Shown piece by piece: positions 14,212-19,893 of a DNA stretch of 19,893 bases (its first letter is position 1; each line of letters begins with the position of its first letter). The DNA is from CAZBLP01 sp964492825 (lineage in GTDB: Bacteria > DYJV01), in NCBI GenBank assembly GCA_964492825.1, contig CAZBLP010000042.1, forward strand, positions 1 through 19,893. Direction: 5' to 3'. Position numbers and translations under genes: made by a program. The notes under the pieces are model-generated. The model had not been told where the DNA came from and searched no databases. It was given only the letters and a program-made list of their open reading frames with translations.

Positions 14212-15825
14212 TTATTCTCCATAATCTGAAACTTCAAATATTAAACCATTTCCTGAATATTTAAATTTAGCCCAGAGATTCATATTATTAATTTTTATAC
14301 ACGGGTAAAACAGTTCATTGGTTTGAACATCATAGACCCCACATTTTTCATATTTCTGATTTTCTACTTTATTATAATCTGTTAGTTGAAACATCAAATC
14401 TTTCCAGTATTGAAATACCAATGCATAGGAATCATCTCCAACATTGACACATGGTAAATAAATAAAGTTACCATTTAAATATCCACAATAGTCACTACTG
14501 GGTTCAACAACGCTTTCACTCTCCTTGTCTGCTAATTCTATTTCTACTGTTTTACTGTTGTCAGTATAGATAATAACTTTTTCTCCTACATTGCCTTTAA
14601 CAAAAATTTTTAAAGTGTTCCCATCAAAAAAAGAAGTTTCAACTTGTTGAGCATTTGTCTGGTATTGTATTGAACTTACAAAGTCATTACAGTTTAAAGG
14701 TTTAAAATAGAGGTAGTATGTTTCTCCAGGTTTAATTTTTATTTTTTGGGAATTATCAGTTATGAGAAAATAGGAACTGTCTAATTTTCTTGTATAAAAA
14801 ACCCATGAGACCGTGTTTTCCATTCCCTTTTCAGAATATTTAACTTCTGCTTTATACTGCTCATTCCAATTTAATCTTGAAAGAGGCATAAGTGCAAATT
14901 CATAACTATCCAATTCATTGTTGGGATCATTTTCAGAATCTAACAATTTAACATCATTAACAACATTGCCATTTTTATCATAAAGCAAAAAAGATATAAG
15001 ATTAAAACTGCTTTTATCAATTTTGTGTGAGTTAAATTGAATACTCACAGGATAGCCGCTTACACTGCACTCAGGCAAAGGGTCAGGTATCTCTTCAAAA
15101 AAAACAGGAGGAGTGTCAAGATAACCGTCATATGGCCATACCACAAATTTCGGAGCTTTCGAATATAAATAATCTGTAATATTATCATATAGTTGTGTAG
15201 AAATTTTTTTGTCTGAATCTCTGCAAATATTATAGTAGTACCCGCCTACTCCGTCATATGTATTTGAACTTTTGCACAACTCTGTTAAAAAACTATTCCC
15301 CATATTATATACATAAAAAGTTTTATAGATGGAAGAACTTGAATAAGCATATCCAATGCCTATTTCATTTATATTAAAATTTAAGAATCCAAATCTATGG
15401 TAAATTGCTGAAAAAAGATCATCAATGGAATTTTTAACGCTATCACTTCCTGCTGATAAGTTTTCTGAAACCAGTGCACTTTCATAACCAGTATAAAAGG
15501 CTCTGTCTGTAGGGGTAGCTCCTGTAAAATATTGTCTACCTTCAGTCTCTATATGAGTAATAGTATTATTTATCAATAAATATTGTGCATGATTCTGGGC
15601 ACTTTCATCAAGTTGAGTGTTTTCAGAAAATGTATCTAAGCCTGCGCTGTTTCTTAACTGATTTAAATATTGAAGCCCTTCTTCACGTAAAGAATCCAAA
15701 TCTGATGATGCAAAGCTTTCATTATAGGCATTATAGAAGTTTATTACTCCATTTAGCTCATTAGCAAAGCTAAATGATATAGCCATAAAATAAAAAATAA
15801 TCATAAATTTAAATATGTTTTTCAT
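14212..15825 (-). CDS. Exported CAP/SCP-domain protein with C-terminal cysteine repeats
   Basis: This 537-residue protein begins with a signal peptide (cleavage likely after Ala21, SFSFA) and is probably periplasmic or secreted. Residues about 45-165 form a CAP/SCP (YkwD-like) domain: LNQLRNSAGL, a helix with His79, His91, SENLSAG with Glu121, and His143 followed by NEIGIGYA. His91, Glu121, His143 and Glu154 are candidates for the family's His/Glu cavity. A middle region (about 250-440) looks like beta-rich Ig-type modules. The C-terminus has two repeats, about 447-484 and 495-536, each with a Cys pair (447/459 and 495/509), a PC[VI] motif and an ending of the form F-x-[LV]-[ST]-D-Y. A GAAGG site precedes the ATG. 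It is monocistronic and divergent from the YejM-like gene. The biochemical role of bacterial CAP proteins is mostly unsettled. Confidence 0.85.
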   Translation of the reverse strand: MKNIFKFMIIFYFMAISFSFANELNGVINFYNAYNESFASSDLDSLREEGLQYLNQLRNSAGLDTFSENTQLDESAQNHAQYLLINNTITHIETEGRQYFTGATPTDRAFYTGYESALVSENLSAGSDSVKNSIDDLFSAIYHRFGFLNFNINEIGIGYAYSSSSIYKTFYVYNMGNSFLTELCKSSNTYDGVGGYYYNICRDSDKKISTQLYDNITDYLYSKAPKFVVWPYDGYLDTPPVFFEEIPDPLPECSVSGYPVSIQFNSHKIDKSSFNLISFLLYDKNGNVVNDVKLLDSENDPNNELDSYEFALMPLSRLNWNEQYKAEVKYSEKGMENTVSWVFYTRKLDSSYFLITDNSQKIKIKPGETYYLYFKPLNCNDFVSSIQYQTNAQQVETSFFDGNTLKIFVKGNVGEKVIIYTDNSKTVEIELADKESESVVEPSSDYCGYLNGNFIYLPCVNVGDDSYALVFQYWKDLMFQLTDYNKVENQKYEKCGVYDVQTNELFYPCIKINNMNLWAKFKYSGNGLIFEVSDYGE

Positions 15826-15894
15826 AACAACCTTCGTCTGTTCTCTATTAGATTTTTGTTATGAATGCAAGAATAAAATTTTTAAAAAATAATC

Positions 15895-15924
15895 TTGACT
15901 TGTCTATTGGATGTAGCTTATAGT
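15895..15924 (+). promoter_or_regulatory. Promoter of the YejM-like gene
   Basis: TTGACT (15895-15900) is followed after 18 bases by TATAGT (15919-15924), predicting transcription from about 15931 and a leader of about 60 bases. Because the longest reading frame would begin with this same TTG, the promoter shows that the real translation start lies downstream. Confidence 0.6.
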
Positions 15925-15990
15925 TTGCATAATATTAAATTGTATATTGGTTATTTAATTTTTAACTTAGAAAAAAGGTTGAGAGATAGT

Positions 15991-17778
15991 TTGCATAAAA
16001 ATTTAATACTTTTTCTTAATTTTACAATTTCTGCAATCTTAGGTGTTTTTTACATAAAAACAGCCCAATTATCGGGATTTTTCCCTTATTTATCATTAAT
16101 ATCAAATACAATATTAATTTATCTTTTAATTACAGTAATATTTTTTGCTTTATCGTTTCTACCAAAAATTATTTTTAACATTGTATCAGTATTGTTTTTC
16201 ACTGTTCTACACTGTTTCAATTTAATAGATTTTATAATTTTCAATTTTTTCAAATACCATATTAACGGTATGGTTATAAATGTAATTACCACTCCAGGCG
16301 GAATTAATGCTCTTGATCTTCCAGTATGCAATTTTATATATTTTTTAATTTTTATAATTTTGATTATTTTAATTGAAATTTTTATTATCTACATTAGCCA
16401 AAAAACCAAATTCAAAATAAAAGCAAATATTTTAATATTAACTTTATTTATTATTCTTGCATCTGAAAAAGGATTGTATATTTATTACGACCTTAATTGC
16501 TCTGATGAAGTAAAAAAAATCAAGCTTGCAATTCCCCTGTATCAGCCTCTAACGTGTAAGAAATTCTTCAAAAAAGTTTTGCATTTCAAACTGAAAAAAT
16601 GTAGCAAATACAAATTAACACACAAATTAAACATAAAAGAAGAGCTGCATTATCCTTTACATCCTATAAAAACCAATATAGAAAAGCCTCCTCCTAATAT
16701 AATTTTTATACTTTTAGATGCCTGGCGAGCTGATAAGTTTAATCAGAAATATACTCCAAATATATATGAATTTTCAAAACAAGCTATTGTTTTTAAAAAT
16801 CACAAAAGTGGAGGTATCGCCACAAGATTTGGGGTATTTACTCTGTTTTACGGGGTTTACGGCATATATTGGCACAGATTTTTGTCAGAGCAGAGATCCC
16901 CTGTTTTTCTGGATGTGTTACAATCTCTTAAATATAATTTTAAAATTCTTGCTTCTTCTCCGCTAACATTTCCTGAATTTAATCAGACTGTCTTTGTTAA
17001 TTTATTAGATAAAATTGACAACAAAATAAAAGGTAAATATACTTTTGAAAGGGATAACGATATTACAGAAAAGTTTATTAATTGGATAAAAAAAGAAAAA
17101 ACTGCAAAACAGCCATTTTTTTCATTTATCTTTTTAGACGGGCCTCATGCAAAAAGTTTTGATCCAAAATTTAATAAATTCAAAATAAAAGGAAAGTTAA
17201 ATTATTTTATTGTTGGCAAAAAGAATATTACAAAAATAAAAGGTGCATATTTAAATGCTATATATTATGACGATTATTTAGTAGGCAAAATTTTAAATAC
17301 ATTATCTGCAAAAGGTTTTCTTAAAAATACCATTGTTGTAATTTCAGCTGACCATGGCGAAGAATTTTACGAGCATGGTCATTTGGGACATACAAGTGCA
17401 TTTACTCCTGAGCAAAATAACGTGCCTTTAATTATATATATTCCAGGGAAAAAACATAAAATTTACAAAAAATTAACATGTCATTATGATATTGTCCCAA
17501 CAATAATGAAAATTATAGGCATTGAAAACAACATATCTGATTTTTCCAATGGGATTAACATAATTGACAATAAAATTCATAAATATGTTATTGCCTCAAG
17601 CTGGACAAATTTTGCAATAATTTATCCTGATTACAGGTTTATTTTTTCAATGGCAACATACAAAATGGGATTATCCGAAATTAGAGATAATAATTTTAAA
17701 ATCATAAAAAATAATCAGCTTATCAAAAATCATATAAAAGACCTTTCAAAAATTTTAAAAAATTTTGCAAAATTTTAA
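15991..17778 (+). CDS. YejM/PbgA-like inner-membrane protein with sulfatase-fold periplasmic domain
   Basis: About five transmembrane helices (roughly residues 5-170) anchor a periplasmic alkaline-phosphatase/sulfatase-fold domain in this 595-residue protein. In that domain are Asp243 (LDAWRAD), Thr278 at the nucleophile position within GGIATRFGVFTLFYG, Asp454-His455 (SADHGEE) and His467 (GHTSAF). The GGIATRFGVF...FYGVYGIYWHRFL stretch and the DUF3413-like membrane part resemble YejM/PbgA, which in enterobacteria controls LPS synthesis through LapB and LpxC, rather than a true sulfatase. Unlike a pseudo-enzyme, the metal ligands look largely present, so phosphoryl-transfer activity cannot be excluded. 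The start is TTG at 15991, chosen because an upstream promoter occupies the longer reading and GAGAG lies 5 bases before it. It is followed 65 bases later by htpG. Confidence 0.75.
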   Translation: MHKNLILFLNFTISAILGVFYIKTAQLSGFFPYLSLISNTILIYLLITVIFFALSFLPKIIFNIVSVLFFTVLHCFNLIDFIIFNFFKYHINGMVINVITTPGGINALDLPVCNFIYFLIFIILIILIEIFIIYISQKTKFKIKANILILTLFIILASEKGLYIYYDLNCSDEVKKIKLAIPLYQPLTCKKFFKKVLHFKLKKCSKYKLTHKLNIKEELHYPLHPIKTNIEKPPPNIIFILLDAWRADKFNQKYTPNIYEFSKQAIVFKNHKSGGIATRFGVFTLFYGVYGIYWHRFLSEQRSPVFLDVLQSLKYNFKILASSPLTFPEFNQTVFVNLLDKIDNKIKGKYTFERDNDITEKFINWIKKEKTAKQPFFSFIFLDGPHAKSFDPKFNKFKIKGKLNYFIVGKKNITKIKGAYLNAIYYDDYLVGKILNTLSAKGFLKNTIVVISADHGEEFYEHGHLGHTSAFTPEQNNVPLIIYIPGKKHKIYKKLTCHYDIVPTIMKIIGIENNISDFSNGINIIDNKIHKYVIASSWTNFAIIYPDYRFIFSMATYKMGLSEIRDNNFKIIKNNQLIKNHIKDLSKILKNFAKF

Positions 17779-17780
17779 TG

Positions 17781-17808
17781 TTGATTTCCTGGCGATTATA
17801 CCTATATT
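17781..17808 (+). promoter_or_regulatory. Candidate housekeeping promoter of htpG
   Basis: TTGATT (17781-17786) is followed after 16 bases by TATATT (17803-17808), 35 bases before the ATG. It fits a sigma-70 type better than the heat-shock sigma-32 pattern, since no CCCCAT-like -10 is present. Confidence 0.45.
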
Positions 17809-17843
17809 AAAAAATGAATATAAAATTAAAATGGAGGTAATAT

Positions 17844-19712
17844 ATGAGTGCCAAAAAATTAAAATTTAAAACAGAGGTCAATCAACTGCTTGATATTGTA
17901 ATTAATTCATTATACTCACATAAGGAGATCTTTCTTAGAGAACTAATTTCAAATGCTTCAGATGCAATTGACAAGTTAAGATTTGAATCTCTTACCAATC
18001 CCGAAATTTTAGAAGGAGATAACGATTTTAAGATAAAAATAATTGTTGATAAAGAGAAAAAAACATTAACTATAAGTGATAACGGAATTGGGATGAGCAG
18101 TAATGAAGTTAAAGAAAATCTCGGAACAATAGCTCATTCGAGCACCAAAGAATTTTTAGAAAAAATCAAACAAGCCAATCAAAACGATGATATAGACTTA
18201 ATCGGTCAATTTGGAGTGGGATTTTATTCAGCTTTTATGGTTGCTGATAAAGTTGTTGTTATTACCAGAAAACCAGGTGAAAACATAGGTGTAAAATGGG
18301 AGTCAGAAGCAAACGGATTTTTTACAATTGATGATTATAATAAAGAAAAAAGGGGTACAGATGTAATCCTTCATTTAAAAGAAGATGAAACAAAGTATCT
18401 TGAAGAATGGGAAATAAGAAATTTAGTTAAAAAATATTCTGATTTCATTGAATATCCAATTGTAATGGACGTGGAAAAAGAATCTACAGTTGTTAAAGGA
18501 GAAAAAATAAAAGAGGAAGAAGTTTTAAATTCTCAAAAAGCTATATGGCTAAGAGATAAAAATGAAATTAAGCAAACCGAATATTGTGAATTTTATAAAC
18601 ATATTTCTCATGATTTTAACGATCCCCTTGAAATCATCCATTACAAAGTTGAAGGCACAATGGAATTTACTGCCCTTCTTTTTATTCCTAAACAAAAACC
18701 ATTTAATATATACTTTAATGATTATAAAATAGGTCCTATGTTGTATGTTAAAAGAGTTCAGATTATGGAAAACTGCGAAGAATTGCTCCCTCCATATTTA
18801 AGATTTGTAAAAGGAGTTGTGGAATCAGCAGATTTGCCTTTGAACATTTCAAGAGAGATGCTGCAAAACAACAGGCAGGTAGAAATTATCAGAAAAAATC
18901 TTGTATCCAAAATTCTTGATACTTTAAAAAGCATGAAAAAAAACCAATACAATAAATATTTAGAATTTTACAAAGAATTCGGCACAATATTAAAAGAGGG
19001 AATTCATCTTGATTTTGGGAAAAAAGAAGAAATTGCATCATTACTGCTTTTTGAATCTACAAATACGGAAAAAAACAAATTTACAGATTTTGACAAATAT
19101 ATTGAAAATATGAAACCTGAGCAAAATGAAATTTATTACATTACAGGCAGTAATAGAAAAGAACTCGAAAACTCTCCATATCTGGAAGTGTTCAAAGATA
19201 AAGGCTTTGAAGTTTTATTTCTCACTGATGATATAGATGATTTTATTATGGGCAGTTTAATAGAGTATAAGGGTAAAAAAGCAAAATCAGTCATTAAAGG
19301 CGACATTAAATTAGACAAAGATAAATTTAATGAAAAAGAATTTAAAGATTTTTTAAAATTTGTCAAAAACGAATTAAAAGAAAATATCAGTGAAGTGAGA
19401 TTTTCCGGTAGATTAAAAGATTCTCCATGCTGTCTTGTTGCTGGAGAAAATGATATTGACCCTCATATGGCAAAAATGTTTAAAGCAATGGGACAGGAAG
19501 TTCCCCAAATAACCAAAACTTTTGAATTAAATCCTGAACATGAGTTAATTAAAAAACTAAATGAAATTTATAAAAAAGATGCAAAAAATCAAAAATTAAA
19601 AAAATATATTAATTTGCTTTACAATCAAGCACTGATTCTTGAAGGTTCAAAACCTGAGAATCTGTCATTATTCGCAAAAGATATAGTAGAATTAATGAAA
19701 GAAAGCCTGTAA
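17844..19712 (+). CDS. htpG: HtpG, bacterial Hsp90 chaperone
   Basis: This ATP-driven dimeric chaperone remodels client proteins with DnaK. The 622-residue protein is of normal length and complete. The N-terminal ATPase domain has catalytic Glu33 and Mg-binding Asn37 in LRELISNASDAIDKLRF, nucleotide-binding Asp in SDNGIGM, the lid segment GTIAHSSTKEF and the GQFGVGFYSAF loop. The middle domain carries the conserved VKGVVESADLPLNISREMLQ with the catalytic-loop Arg. The C-terminal dimerisation domain ends without an MEEVD tail, as in bacteria. GGAGG precedes the ATG at about 6-base spacing. It probably has its own promoter, but read-through from the YejM-like gene is possible as no terminator separates them. 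Confidence 0.98.
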   Translation: MSAKKLKFKTEVNQLLDIVINSLYSHKEIFLRELISNASDAIDKLRFESLTNPEILEGDNDFKIKIIVDKEKKTLTISDNGIGMSSNEVKENLGTIAHSSTKEFLEKIKQANQNDDIDLIGQFGVGFYSAFMVADKVVVITRKPGENIGVKWESEANGFFTIDDYNKEKRGTDVILHLKEDETKYLEEWEIRNLVKKYSDFIEYPIVMDVEKESTVVKGEKIKEEEVLNSQKAIWLRDKNEIKQTEYCEFYKHISHDFNDPLEIIHYKVEGTMEFTALLFIPKQKPFNIYFNDYKIGPMLYVKRVQIMENCEELLPPYLRFVKGVVESADLPLNISREMLQNNRQVEIIRKNLVSKILDTLKSMKKNQYNKYLEFYKEFGTILKEGIHLDFGKKEEIASLLLFESTNTEKNKFTDFDKYIENMKPEQNEIYYITGSNRKELENSPYLEVFKDKGFEVLFLTDDIDDFIMGSLIEYKGKKAKSVIKGDIKLDKDKFNEKEFKDFLKFVKNELKENISEVRFSGRLKDSPCCLVAGENDIDPHMAKMFKAMGQEVPQITKTFELNPEHELIKKLNEIYKKDAKNQKLKKYINLLYNQALILEGSKPENLSLFAKDIVELMKESL

Positions 19713-19819
19713 TTCAGGAGCTTGACCATGGCAAAGGTTAAATAATTTTAAAATGGTAGCTCATGTCATGTAAAACAGGAAATAAAGAACTCAACTTTGA
19801 AATTAATTGAAATTGAAAA

Positions 19820-19893
19820 GGTGAGTGATGGGCTTTGAACCCACGGCCACTGGAGCCACAATCCAGTGCTCTACCAACTGAGCTACACTCACC
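19820..19893 (-). tRNA. tRNA-His (anticodon GTG)
   Basis: A complete cloverleaf reads on the minus strand from 19893 to 19820. The acceptor stem has 8 pairs (GGTGAGTG with CACTCACC), because the extra G at -1 typical of tRNA-His is encoded and pairs with C73. The D arm is GCTC-AGTTGGTA-GAGC. The anticodon stem is CTGGA/TCCAG with loop TTGTGGC, giving anticodon GTG. The T arm is GTGGG-TTCAAAG-CCCAT. The CCA end is not encoded and must be added enzymatically. The 5' end coincides with the window edge. Confidence 0.96.

Noticed and set aside
16811..16850. Calling the protein at 15991 a true sulfatase
   Set aside because: Authentic sulfatases carry a C/S-x-P-x-R formylglycine motif; here the nucleophile region is GGIATRFGVF with Thr, as in the YejM/LtaS/EptA superfamily.
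17781..17808. Heat-shock sigma-32 promoter before htpG
   Set aside because: The region lacks the CCCCAT-type -10; the elements present fit a sigma-70 promoter better.
19727..19744. Tiny ORF after htpG (ATG GCA AAG GTT AAA TAA) with CAGGAG upstream
   Set aside because: Five codons with no support beyond a chance purine stretch. Possibly a remnant or a leader peptide, but nothing downstream on that strand would be controlled by it.

Overview
This is a chromosomal window of very low GC content, densely packed with bacterial genes. A YejM/PbgA-like inner-membrane protein, periplasmic sensor architecture and exported proteins point to a Gram-negative cell. The gene content suggests an anaerobic or metal-respiring lineage such as Deferribacterota: a stand-alone biotin carrier beside an oxaloacetate decarboxylase alpha-type carboxyltransferase, a chemosensory operon headed by a STAS protein, CbiC/CobH, and AT-rich codon use. 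That placement is inferred from protein style, not from a marker gene. No insertion sequence, CRISPR array, phage gene or gene-free stretch over 300 bases was seen.

Layout. (1) 1-606: a small cysteine-containing protein of unknown function behind a promoter that overlaps a perfect 7-1-7 Fur-box palindrome. (2) 613-7839, minus strand: a tight chemosensory operon transcribed in the order STAS, cheA, mcp, cheW, cheR, cheB, then a truncated and decayed cheR paralog. The receptor is cytoplasmic (cysteine-bearing PAS, about three HAMP units, signalling hairpin) and ends in a CheR-tether-like pentapeptide. No cheY is present, so the output is encoded elsewhere or is not flagellar. (3) 7883-9964, minus strand: an OmpR-type response regulator and its membrane histidine kinase, joined stop to start. 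(4) 10097-12565, plus strand: biotin carrier, a strong intrinsic terminator, the carboxyltransferase, then a TauE/SafE-type permease. (5) 12595-14073, minus strand: a cold shock protein with a structured leader, then the translationally coupled pair peptide deformylase and precorrin-8X methylmutase. (6) 14212-15825, minus strand: an exported CAP/SCP-domain protein with two C-terminal cysteine repeats. (7) 15991-19712, plus strand: the YejM/PbgA-like protein and HtpG (Hsp90). (8) 19820-19893, minus strand: a complete tRNA-His that reaches the window edge.

Working together. The chemosensory genes supply a receptor, kinase, coupling protein, methyltransferase and methylesterase, which is a complete adaptation loop without a diffusible output regulator. 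The carrier and carboxyltransferase need a biotin carboxylase or a membrane beta/gamma decarboxylase encoded elsewhere. The rest are housekeeping or stress genes: deformylase, HtpG, Csp, tRNA-His and envelope regulation.

Starts were moved from the longest possible ORF in three places because of Shine-Dalgarno or promoter evidence: the gene at 163, cheW at 3575 and the YejM-like gene at 15991.
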